This document shows, piece by piece, positions 17,131 through 24,286 of a stretch of 64,000 nt of DNA. Position numbers and translations under genes: made by a program. This DNA comes from Aurantiacibacter gangjinensis (GTDB lineage Bacteria; Pseudomonadota; Alphaproteobacteria; Sphingomonadales; Sphingomonadaceae). Location: the NCBI RefSeq assembly GCF_001886695.1, contig NZ_CP018097.1, positions 1-64,000 on the forward strand, written 5' to 3'. The notes beneath the pieces are model-generated. The model saw only the letters and a list, made by a program, of their open reading frames with translations. It did no database searches and had not been told where the DNA came from. How positions within the stretch are numbered: the stretch's first letter is position 1; each line of letters starts with the position of its first letter.

Positions 17131-18381
17131 ATGGCCCTTCAAGAAATCAATTTCGACGGCATCGTCGGCCCCAGCCACAATTACGCCGGCCTTAGCCTTG
17201 GCAACCTTGCGGCGACGAAGAATGCCGGGGCCAGGTCCTACCCGCGTGCGGCCGCGCTGCAGGGTGTCGCCAAAATGCGGCAGAACATGGAGCGGGGCCT
17301 GGCGCAGGGCTTCTTGCTGCCGCTGCCGCGTCCCAGCAAGCAATGGCTGGATGAGATTGCTGCCGACGATGACACCGACCCCGCGCTGATCGCGGCGGCT
17401 TGGTCTGCCAGTTCCATGTGGACGGCCAATGCCGCCACCGTCAGCCCGGCGCCCGATACGCCGGATGGTATCTGCAAGTTGAGCGTCGCCAACCTCGTCA
17501 CCATGCCGCATCGCAGCATGGAATGGCCGGACACATACGACCAGCTCAGCCTCGCATTTGCGGACCCTGCGCATTTTCGCGTGATGCATCCGGCCCCCGC
17601 CTGTTTCGGCGATGAAGGCGCGGCCAATCACATGCGCTTTTGCGAAGGGCACGGCGGCAAGGGCGTGGAAGTGTTCGTCTACGGCCGCAGCGGCGGCCCT
17701 TTCCCCGCGCGCCAGCATGAACAGGCGAGCCGCACCGTGGCGCGGCGGCACGGTCTCGATCCGGCGCGCACGGTGTTCATTGAGCAAAACCCCGAAGCCA
17801 TCGCGGCAGGTGCGTTTCACAACGATGTAGTGGCGGTGGCGAATGAACGGGTGCTCTTCACCCACGCCCGGGCCTTTGCCGACCAGTCCGCGGCCTATGC
17901 AGCGATCCGCGCAGCCTTCCCCGCGCTGGAAGTGGTCGAGGTGCCGGAAGAAGCCGTGAGCCTTTCCGAAGCCATCGGCACCTATCTCTTCAATTCGCAA
18001 CTGGTGACTTTGCCCGACGGGTCGATGGAATTGGTCGCGCCCGGCGAATGCGCGGACAGCAAAGCCGTGACCGCATGGGCTGCAGAGGCGGTCGGCGGCA
18101 ATCAGCCCATTCGCGCCATACGCTATGTCGATGTGCGCCAATCCATGGCCAATGGCGGCGGCCCGGCATGCCTGCGCCTGCGCGTGGTCGCCGATCCGGC
18201 CAAGGTGGACCAACGCTTTATGCTTGATGAAAACAAGGCTGCGTTACTGGAGGATGTGATCGGGCAATACTGGCCCGAACATATCGACACCGGCGAAATC
18301 GGCTCCGACACGCTTGCCGGCACCATCCGCATCGCTCGGGCCGCATTGCTGGACGCGCTGGGGATCACCGAACTTGCCTGA
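17131..18381 (+). CDS. astB: N-succinylarginine dihydrolase
   Basis: AstB converts succinylarginine to succinylornithine, releasing CO2 and two ammonia. The 416-residue protein opens with EINFDGIVGPSHNYAGLSLGN, an almost universal AstB start, and has CKLSVANLVTMPHRSMEW, FHNDVVAVANE and the active-site Cys in NGGGPACLRLR. ATG is at 17131, with no strong ribosome-binding site visible. The other pathway genes (astC, astD) are not in the window. Confidence 0.96.
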   Translation: MALQEINFDGIVGPSHNYAGLSLGNLAATKNAGARSYPRAAALQGVAKMRQNMERGLAQGFLLPLPRPSKQWLDEIAADDDTDPALIAAAWSASSMWTANAATVSPAPDTPDGICKLSVANLVTMPHRSMEWPDTYDQLSLAFADPAHFRVMHPAPACFGDEGAANHMRFCEGHGGKGVEVFVYGRSGGPFPARQHEQASRTVARRHGLDPARTVFIEQNPEAIAAGAFHNDVVAVANERVLFTHARAFADQSAAYAAIRAAFPALEVVEVPEEAVSLSEAIGTYLFNSQLVTLPDGSMELVAPGECADSKAVTAWAAEAVGGNQPIRAIRYVDVRQSMANGGGPACLRLRVVADPAKVDQRFMLDENKAALLEDVIGQYWPEHIDTGEIGSDTLAGTIRIARAALLDALGITELA

Positions 18382-18452
18382 CATTTGCCGTCCCTGTCGG
18401 CCTCGTTTACACTCGCAGATCGGTTAACCATAGAAAGCGCGGAACTGCGCGA

Positions 18453-18469
18453 TTGGCACGCTCGTTGCG
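18453..18469 (+). promoter_or_regulatory. putative sigma-54 (RpoN) promoter
   Basis: TTGGCACG followed by four bases and TTGCG reproduces the -24/-12 consensus almost exactly, with the invariant GG and GC ten bases apart. A transcript would start near 18480, about 28 bp before the small membrane gene at 18508. Sigma-54 promoters need an upstream enhancer-binding protein; no specific upstream site was assigned. Confidence 0.72.
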
Positions 18470-18507
18470 AGGTCAAAGGTTAAAGAGAAACGGGTGCAAA
18501 AACAGGC

Positions 18508-18759
18508 ATGTTCAGGAAGATAGGCCGATTGTTCGTGATCAAGACACGCTTAGAAGCGTTCTTGATCATTTACGCGCTGGCGCTGGGCGCAACCAGCCGC
18601 GGCGCAGCCTATCTGGAAGAGTATCCCGGCTGGCCCGGCATTCTGCTGTTCCTCGCCTGCACGGGCGCTGTGTTCTTGGCCGGCGCGAAGATCTTGGATT
18701 GCCTGAAGCACGAGCGTGCGGCGAAAGAGGCCGCGAAGGCCATTCCTGAGAAAATCTAG
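18508..18759 (+). CDS. small inner-membrane protein, unknown function
   Basis: An 83-residue protein with two likely membrane helices (about 15-33 and 44-64), a basic N-terminus MFRKIGRLF and a charged helical C-terminus. No family was recognised. It is preceded by a near-perfect sigma-54 promoter. Sigma-54 with small membrane proteins is reminiscent of the phage-shock-response regulon, but the protein does not look like PspB or PspC and that link is inference. Confidence 0.65.
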   Translation: MFRKIGRLFVIKTRLEAFLIIYALALGATSRGAAYLEEYPGWPGILLFLACTGAVFLAGAKILDCLKHERAAKEAAKAIPEKI

Positions 18760-18819
18760 CAGTCAGCGCACGCTCCCAGCTGCGCTCAGCATCTTTTCGA
18801 GTATCGTGTGATAAGGTGA

Positions 18820-19157
18820 GGGTTTCTGTTGCTAGCTACCCTCGGAGCCCCGGAATCCGCTTCTGTTGCCCGGTGGGTCCAACCGCGCTTTAGCTTTGTA
18901 ATGTCAGTCCGTTAGGACGTCGAATTACGCTGCAATAGCGAGTGCTTCGTTATCGTTGGCACTTATAGGTTTTGAACAGTTTTACGGGGTTTTCAGCCCG
19001 GGCAAAAACACTGTCTTTCAGCACACGTCGATCCTAGTTCGGCCCCATCAGGAACGGCGGAAAACCGCCATTTTTGGTGGAGCCGCCGGGTACTGCCCCC
19101 GGGTCCGTTGTACCTATTACACAGCGCAATTTATCGCCATATCCCGCAAAAACGGGC
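18820..19157 (-). ncRNA. ssrA: tmRNA, circularly permuted two-piece type
   Basis: tmRNA rescues stalled ribosomes and tags the peptide for proteolysis. Reading the minus strand: an acceptor piece ends in CGGCTCCACCA (3' A at 19075) with a T-arm CCGGG-GGCAGTA-CCCGG; a 28-base intervening loop with a GGCGG/CCGCC hairpin (19047-19074); then the coding piece starting GGGGCCG (from 19046). GGGGCCG pairs with CGGCTCC through seven bases including the G-U at the third pair. The tag frame 18925-18960 encodes ANDNEALAIAA and TAA. The acceptor piece precedes the coding piece, as in alphaproteobacteria. The outer ends are approximate. Confidence 0.95.
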
Positions 19158-19163
19158 AGGACC

Positions 19164-19192
19164 TATATAGGCCCCGCCCGCTTAATGTGAAG
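19164..19192 (-). promoter_or_regulatory. putative ssrA promoter
   Basis: On the minus strand a TATATA -10 (19164-19169) lies 17 bp from CTTCAC (19187-19192), a weak -35-like box. It is placed just before the tmRNA acceptor piece and after mscL, so a start near 19157 is reasonable. Confidence 0.45.
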
Positions 19193-19214
19193 TGTATTGG
19201 GTAGAGAGGCGCGC

Positions 19215-19652
19215 TCAGGGGCGCTTCTTCAACTCGTCGCGAATTTCCTTGAGCAGGTCGATCTCGGTCGGACCTGCAGGTTCTTCCGCCGCCTTCTCCT
19301 CCTCGAATCGGGCCGTCACCTTCTTGGTGTAGCGGACAAGCAGGAAGATGATGAACGCGAGAATCAGGAAGTTTACGATGGCGGTGATGAATGCGCCGTA
19401 GCCTATCATCGCAGCGCCTGCTTCTTTCAGCGCAGCGTAATCGCTGGGGTCGCCATCATAGCCATCCGGAGCGGAGAGGAGGATGAAATAATTGGAGAAA
19501 TCCGCCCCGCCGAATACATAGCCGACAAGCGGCATGATAACATCGTCCGTCAGCGAACTGACGATCACGGCAAAGGCCCCTGCGATGATGACCGCAACGG
19601 CCAGTTCCATCACATTGCCCTTGGCGATAAATTCCTTGAAATCCTTCAGCAT
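19215..19652 (-). CDS. mscL: large-conductance mechanosensitive channel
   Basis: MscL is the pentameric osmotic safety valve of the inner membrane. The 145-residue protein begins MLKDFKEFIAKGNVMELAVAV, has the first pore helix with IIAGAFAVIVSSLTDDVIMP, a periplasmic loop of about 45 residues, a second helix (FITAIVNFLILAFIIFLLVRY) and a charged C-terminal bundle EIDLLKEIRDELKKR. The start at 19652 is unambiguous. Confidence 0.96.
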   Translation of the reverse strand: MLKDFKEFIAKGNVMELAVAVIIAGAFAVIVSSLTDDVIMPLVGYVFGGADFSNYFILLSAPDGYDGDPSDYAALKEAGAAMIGYGAFITAIVNFLILAFIIFLLVRYTKKVTARFEEEKAAEEPAGPTEIDLLKEIRDELKKRP

Positions 19653-19812
19653 CGCAGTCCCCGTCCGATTGTCTTTGATGGTTATAGTTTACGAATATTC
19701 ATCCCATTGGAAAGCCCCGGCGCATTGCGTTCGTGTTTGAAAACATTCGGCGGCGTGCTATATTCACAATACACCTGCCCGTCAGGCCACTCGTTCAGGA
19801 AGGACCCGCCCC

Positions 19813-20415
19813 ATGCTCAAGCGCATTTCGATGCTGTTCGCCCTCATCCTCGGCAGCGTGGCGCTTGCCTCCTGCGGGATCAATTCGGTGCCCACCAAGG
19901 AGGAAGCCGCCAAGGCGCAGTGGGGCAATGTGGAAAGCGCGTTGCAGCGCCGCAGCGATCTAATTCCCGGCCTCGTCGAGATTGCACAGGCGGAAGCCAT
20001 TTCGGAGCGCAATATCCTGACCGAAGTGATCGACGCGCGAGCGAGAGCGACTGCGATCAACATTACGACAGACGACCTGTCCGATCCTGAAACTTTCGAG
20101 AATTTCCAGGCCTCGCAGAACCAGTTGACGCAGGCGCTCGGCCAGTTGCGTACCGTGATCGAGAGCTATCCCGAAATCAGCAGCAGTGCCGCTTGGGCCG
20201 ACCTGCGCGTGGCCTTGGACGAGGCGAACAATCTCGTGAATACGGAGCGCGTGCGCTACAACGATGCGGCGCGCGACTATAACACCGAGATCCGCACCTT
20301 CCCCTCCACGATCGGCGCAAATATCATTCATGGGTCCGAACCGCTGGAATATTTCGAAGCGAGCGAGACGGACAATCCCGACGTCGATCTCTCGCGCATT
20401 ATCGATGAAGAGTGA
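19813..20415 (+). CDS. lemA: LemA family lipoprotein
   Basis: A signal peptide ends in the lipobox LASC (Cys 21), so the 200-residue product is probably membrane-anchored. The body is helical with WGNVESALQRRSDLIPGLVEI, AINITTDDL, FQASQNQLTQALGQL and a YNTEIRTFPS segment, matching the LemA family. LemA proteins are of uncertain function and often sit with TPM-domain genes, as here. The TGA overlaps a GTG of the next gene. Confidence 0.9.
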   Translation: MLKRISMLFALILGSVALASCGINSVPTKEEAAKAQWGNVESALQRRSDLIPGLVEIAQAEAISERNILTEVIDARARATAINITTDDLSDPETFENFQASQNQLTQALGQLRTVIESYPEISSSAAWADLRVALDEANNLVNTERVRYNDAARDYNTEIRTFPSTIGANIIHGSEPLEYFEASETDNPDVDLSRIIDEE

Positions 20416-20468
20416 GGCGCGCGCTGCCTTTCATCATCCCGATTGCCGAGCGTGAAGGGCGCGGCAGC

Positions 20469-21317
20469 GTGATCCGCTTCGTCGCCATGCTGTTCGCGGC
20501 GCTCACGCTGCTAGCCACGCCGGTTGCCGCGCAGGATTACGACCTGCCACCTCGGCCCGACGTGCCGGTTTACGATGGCGCGGATATCCTCTCCGGACAG
20601 ACCGAGGCCGATCTCAACGAGCGGCTGACAGCGTATAATCTCGAAACCGGCCACGCCATCGTGATCGCGACAATCCCGTCACTGGATGGCGCGGTCCTCG
20701 AACCCTATGCCACGGCGCTGTTCGCGGATTGGGGCATCGGCGGGGCGCAGCGCGATACCGGTCTGCTTCTGCTGGTTTCCCGCGATGATCGCCGGATGCG
20801 GATAGAGGTGGGGTACGGCCTGCATCCCTATTTCGGCGGCATCATGTCCGGCAGGGTCATCAACAACGTCATCACGCCGCGCTTTCGCGAAGGTGATTAC
20901 GATGCGGGCGTCACCGAAGGCGTGGATGCCATTCTCGCTCACCTCGCCAACTCGCCGGAGGACGCCATCGCGATAGAGGAAGCAGCCCAGGCCTCTGCCG
21001 AGAACCACCGCAAAAGCGATGGCGGCATACCTATCGGCACCTTCATCTGGATCGGCTTCCTGTTCTTCTTCTTCATCCTGCCCGCCATCACCGGCGGCAA
21101 ATCGCGCCGCTATCGCCGCCGTAGCGCGCTAGGTGGCGCGGTGGGCGACATCATCCTGTGGGAAGCCGGAAAGGCCATCGCACGCGGTGCCAGCGGCTCT
21201 CGTGGCGGCAGTTGGGGCGGCGGCTTTGGCGGCGGCGGCGGGTTTTCCGGTGGCGGTGGATTCGGTGGCTTCGGAGGCGGTATGTCGGGAGGCGGCGGCG
21301 CCTCGGGGGGATGGTGA
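20469..21317 (+). CDS. YgcG/TPM-domain protein with glycine-rich tail
   Basis: The product has a signal peptide (from the GTG at 20469, ending PVAAQ), a TPM domain (VYDGADILSGQTEADLNERL, HAIVIATIPSLDG, GLLLLVSRDDRRMRIEVGYGL), a transmembrane helix (about residues 195-215) and a C-terminal tail of glycine-rich FGGG/SGGGG runs. A longer version from GTG 20412 overlaps the lemA stop; the shorter start is preferred because it puts the signal peptide at the very N-terminus, after a GAAGGG stretch. It acts at the envelope; the biochemical role is unknown. Confidence 0.85.
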   Translation: MIRFVAMLFAALTLLATPVAAQDYDLPPRPDVPVYDGADILSGQTEADLNERLTAYNLETGHAIVIATIPSLDGAVLEPYATALFADWGIGGAQRDTGLLLLVSRDDRRMRIEVGYGLHPYFGGIMSGRVINNVITPRFREGDYDAGVTEGVDAILAHLANSPEDAIAIEEAAQASAENHRKSDGGIPIGTFIWIGFLFFFFILPAITGGKSRRYRRRSALGGAVGDIILWEAGKAIARGASGSRGGSWGGGFGGGGGFSGGGGFGGFGGGMSGGGGASGGW

Positions 21318-21319
21318 CA

Positions 21320-22000
21320 ATGCCGATATTGAGCGAAGCGGAACACAGGATCGTCTCGGACGCCGTGGAGCAAGCCGAAGCGACGACGAGCGGCGAGATC
21401 GTACCGGTCATCGCGCAAATGTCCGATGGCTATTCCGATATCGCGCTGACATGGGCCGCCGCGCTTGCCTTTACAGTGATGAGCGTGCTCCTTGCCTTTC
21501 CCGAAGCGGCGACCGGTCAATGGGATGCGGTGTTTGCAGGCGGATGGAGCGGCGAGGAGTGGTCGCTCGGTAATTTCGCCAGCCTTGTGGTCGGCAGCGG
21601 GCTGGTGGTGTTCGCGCTGGTCTGGCTTCTTTTGCTGATCCCGGCTGTGCGTTTCGCCCTCATTCCCGGCCCCATAAAAACGCAGCGCGTGCGCGATGCC
21701 GCCATCCGCCATTTCAAGGTTGGCGCGGACGGGCAGACGCATGGCAAGACCGGCGTGCTGCTCTATCTCTCCATGTCCGAACATCGCGCCGAAATCGTCG
21801 CCGACGAACCGATCCACGAGAAAGTCGATCCAGACGTCTGGGGCGAGGCGATGGCCGACATGCTGGCCGAAATCCGTGAGGGACGCGTGGCGGAAGGAAT
21901 CGCTGCCGGCGTGCGCGATGTAGGCGTAGTTCTCTCGCAACATTTTCCGCGCGGAAGCGATGACGAGAACGAATTGCCCGACCGCTTGATCGAGCTGTGA
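21320..22000 (+). CDS. TPM-domain membrane protein
   Basis: This protein of about 226 residues follows the previous gene immediately and appears to be a second TPM-type protein. Early residues read LSEAEHRIVSDAVEQAEATTSGEIVPVI, then there are two membrane helices (about 35-55 and 90-112), a conserved-looking RHFKVGADGQTHGKTGVLLYLSMSEHR, and a DVWGEAMADMLAEIREGRVAEGI. ATG 21320 is preferred over ATG 21311 because the run of six G residues at 21305-21310 sits about nine bases before it. Third gene of the LemA-TPM operon. Confidence 0.8.
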   Translation: MPILSEAEHRIVSDAVEQAEATTSGEIVPVIAQMSDGYSDIALTWAAALAFTVMSVLLAFPEAATGQWDAVFAGGWSGEEWSLGNFASLVVGSGLVVFALVWLLLLIPAVRFALIPGPIKTQRVRDAAIRHFKVGADGQTHGKTGVLLYLSMSEHRAEIVADEPIHEKVDPDVWGEAMADMLAEIREGRVAEGIAAGVRDVGVVLSQHFPRGSDDENELPDRLIEL

Positions 22001-22021
22001 TGCTTCGATAGCGCAGCGCGC

Positions 22022-22564
22022 ATGAGCGAACCCGAAGACCTGCCGCCCGAAAAGACCCTCTGGAAGGGCAAGTGGATCGAGGCGCGAAGTCGCGGCAGGT
22101 GGGAATATGCCGCGCGCACCGACGCCATCAGGGCTGCGGTGATCCTCGCCATTGAGGATGGTCACGTGCTGCTGGTGGAGCAATTCCGCTACGCGTTATG
22201 TCGTCGCACGCTGGAACTTCCCGCCGGCCTGATCGGCGACGATGACGGCGCAGACGACGACAGCGCGCTGGATGCCGCTAAGCGCGAATTGGAAGAAGAG
22301 ACCGGCTACCGCGCGCACCATTGGGAGGAGGTGGGCGAATTCTTCTCTTCCCCCGGCATGACCAGCGAAGGCTTTACGCTACTCAAGGCCACGGGCCTTA
22401 CCAAGGTCTCGGACGGTGGCGGCGTGGAGGGGGAAAACATCACAGTCCACCGCGTGCCGCTGGCAGGCTTTGCTGCCACCGTTGCCGATTTCCGCGCGCG
22501 CGGCCTTGTGATGGACACGCGAATGCTGCTCATGCTCGGCCCGCAACTTCTAAGTGACGACTGA
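22022..22564 (+). CDS. NUDIX hydrolase (ADP-sugar pyrophosphatase-like)
   Basis: The 180-residue protein has a NUDIX core: ILAIEDGHVLLVEQFRYAL, PAGLIGDDDGADD and REL-EEETGY, with an acidic insertion before AAKRELEEETG. The spacing resembles ADP-ribose/ADP-sugar pyrophosphatases, which recycle nucleoside diphosphate sugars. ATG 22022 starts 21 bp after the TPM gene. Confidence 0.9.
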   Translation: MSEPEDLPPEKTLWKGKWIEARSRGRWEYAARTDAIRAAVILAIEDGHVLLVEQFRYALCRRTLELPAGLIGDDDGADDDSALDAAKRELEEETGYRAHHWEEVGEFFSSPGMTSEGFTLLKATGLTKVSDGGGVEGENITVHRVPLAGFAATVADFRARGLVMDTRMLLMLGPQLLSDD

Positions 22565-22612
22565 GGCGCTCGCTTTGTCTACCAAGCGCAATTCTAAGAG
22601 ACGCTTCACGCC

Positions 22613-23473
22613 ATGACCGATCCAATCGACACCCTGATCGCTGAAGAGAGATTGCCTGCCGATTACCGCGACGTGGTGGAGCGGCACTGGACACCCCTTG
22701 CAACGCAAATCGCGCGCCGTGCTGCCGGCCGGACACCGCTCATCGTCGGCATCAATGGTGCGCAGGGCACCGGCAAGAGCACGGTCTGCCGTTTCCTGGA
22801 GATATTGCTGAAAAAACGCGGCCTGCGCGCCGTCACCCTGTCCATCGACGACATCTACCTGGCAAAGTCGCAACGGCAGCAACTTGCGGCGGAAGTCCAC
22901 CCGCTTTTCGCGACACGCGGCGTACCGGGCACGCATGCGCCGGGATTTGCCTTCGACATTATCGAGGCTGTGCTGGCGGGCCGCACTTTCGAGATGCCCC
23001 GCTTCGAGAAGAGTCGCGATGACCGGGCGAAGCAAGGCGTCACCATATCAGGCCCCGTCGATGTCCTGCTGTTCGAGGGCTGGTGTGTCGGGGCCAAGCC
23101 ACAGCCGGAAGCAGCGCTGGCGGAGCCGGTCAACGCTCTGGAAGCGGAGGAAGACCCGGACCTCGTATGGCGCAGCCTCGTCAATATGTGGCTCGGCGCC
23201 GATTATGCCCGGCTCTTTGCGCAGCTCGATATGCTCATCATGCTGAAGGTTGCGGATTTCGATGCGGTGCGTCGCAACCGGGCCTTGCAGGAAGCGAAGC
23301 TGCGCGAGCGCGAACCCGACGCGCCCGGCCTTATGAGCGACGAGGAGGTTCAGCGCTTTCTCGATCTGGATGAACGACTAACCCTGCACATGCTCGAAGA
23401 GATGCCGCAGCTCGCCGATATCGTCATCCCGATCGGGCCCGATCAACGACCCGTCGCAACTGGTGCTGCCTGA
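22613..23473 (+). CDS. glycerate-kinase-like P-loop kinase
   Basis: The 286-residue protein resembles the D-glycerate 3-kinase (GLYK/Tda10) group. Walker A is GINGAQGTGKSTV, followed by TLSIDDIYLAKSQRQQLAAE, a TRGVPGTHAPGFAFD segment, and GPVDVLLFEGWCVG, which are characteristic of that clade. The family phosphorylates D-glycerate, but bacterial homologues include other small kinases, so the substrate is uncertain. The stop is followed by a purine-rich stem-loop. Confidence 0.82.
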   Translation: MTDPIDTLIAEERLPADYRDVVERHWTPLATQIARRAAGRTPLIVGINGAQGTGKSTVCRFLEILLKKRGLRAVTLSIDDIYLAKSQRQQLAAEVHPLFATRGVPGTHAPGFAFDIIEAVLAGRTFEMPRFEKSRDDRAKQGVTISGPVDVLLFEGWCVGAKPQPEAALAEPVNALEAEEDPDLVWRSLVNMWLGADYARLFAQLDMLIMLKVADFDAVRRNRALQEAKLREREPDAPGLMSDEEVQRFLDLDERLTLHMLEEMPQLADIVIPIGPDQRPVATGAA

Positions 23474-23479
23474 TAGGGG

Positions 23480-23560
23480 GGCATCGTAGCCGGAGGAGGT
23501 GGGATGGAGAGCAGGGCGTGGAGGGAAGGAAGGTGGGCCCCGCTGGCCGGCTACGATGCC
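23480..23560. repeat. 14 bp inverted repeat around a purine-rich 53 bp loop
   Basis: Arms GGCATCGTAGCCGG (23480-23493) and CCGGCTACGATGCC (23547-23560) pair perfectly. The loop is rich in GGAGG and GGGAAGG on the plus strand, so its complement carries CCTCC-like anti-Shine-Dalgarno runs. It lies between the kinase stop and the LOV-HTH gene. It could be a 3'-end stem or a small RNA on either strand. Confidence 0.7.
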
Positions 23561-23593
23561 TTCTCTGCCTAGACCAAGTCCCGATAAAGGAAA

Positions 23594-23612
23594 TACGGGC
23601 TTTGGGCCCGTC
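23594..23612 (-). terminator. putative terminator of the LOV-HTH gene
   Basis: On the minus strand ACGGGC and GCCCGT pair around CCAAA, followed by ATTTCCTTT. It lies 10-30 bp past the stop of the convergent minus-strand gene. The short T-rich stretch makes it a moderate terminator. Confidence 0.5.
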
Positions 23613-23621
23613 GTTAACCGG

Positions 23622-24242
23622 TTAGATACCCGCTTCGACAGCCAGCCGGATCATCTCCGCACTGCTCTGCGCGCCCAGCTTGTCCATGGCAATGCCGCGA
23701 TGCATTTTGATGGTCTTTTCCGATAGGCCGAGTTCCCACGCGATCTGCTTGTTTCTCAGTCCCTTGGCGACCATTTCCAGCACTTCCAGCTGGCGCTTGG
23801 AGAGATCCTTGATCTTCTCGATAGCGCGCACCCGGCGGGTCAGGCTCGGGCCGCTGGCATCTTCATCAAGCTCGACCTGCGAGCCGAAGAAATATTCGAG
23901 TTCGCCTTCCTCATCGAAAATCGGCGCGACAACCACGGCGTTGCGAAATGCGCCGCCGTCCTTCTTATAATTGAGAATCTCCACCATCACGGGCTTACGC
24001 TCGCGCACCCCTTCGCGGATGGTTTCGGTGAGCCAGGGCTCGGTGCCAGGACCGGAAAGGAATCGGCAATTGCGCCCGACGATCTCGTCCTCGGCATAGC
24101 CGGTAAGGTCGATAAATGCCTGATTGCACGCAATAATCGGATTGTCGGGCAAGCGAGGATCGCTCACCACGGAGGCGATCGGGCTGCCGCCGATCAGTTC
24201 CATTGCCGCGTCGGCAGAGGCGTCTTTGCTTTTTCCCACCAC
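23622..24242 (-). CDS. LOV-domain photoreceptor with LuxR-type HTH (EL222-like)
   Basis: The 206-residue protein has a LOV (PAS) domain at about 18-125. The flavin-adduct cysteine lies in GRNCRFLSG (Cys 59), with flavin-contact residues in the NYKKDG and FRN segments (Asn 91, Asn 101) and the signal-transmitting Gln in FFGSQVE (Gln 122). A LuxR/GerE HTH follows (about 147-206: [20 protein letters not shown] and [13 protein letters not shown]). Order, size and sequence closely recall EL222 of Erythrobacter litoralis, where blue light releases the HTH from the LOV core to dimerise and bind DNA. The usual Q after CRFL is S. The targets are unknown. Confidence 0.9.
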   Translation of the reverse strand: MVGKSKDASADAAMELIGGSPIASVVSDPRLPDNPIIACNQAFIDLTGYAEDEIVGRNCRFLSGPGTEPWLTETIREGVRERKPVMVEILNYKKDGGAFRNAVVVAPIFDEEGELEYFFGSQVELDEDASGPSLTRRVRAIEKIKDLSKRQLEVLEMVAKGLRNKQIAWELGLSEKTIKMHRGIAMDKLGAQSSAEMIRLAVEAGI

Positions 24243-24286
24243 ACTATGGTCTTTAGACGGTGCCAGGCGGGCACGTAAAGCCTGCG

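Noticed and set aside
18956-19204. An 82-codon plus-strand frame over the tmRNA gene
   Set aside because: The stretch is explained by the acceptor stem, tag and loop of ssrA on the other strand.
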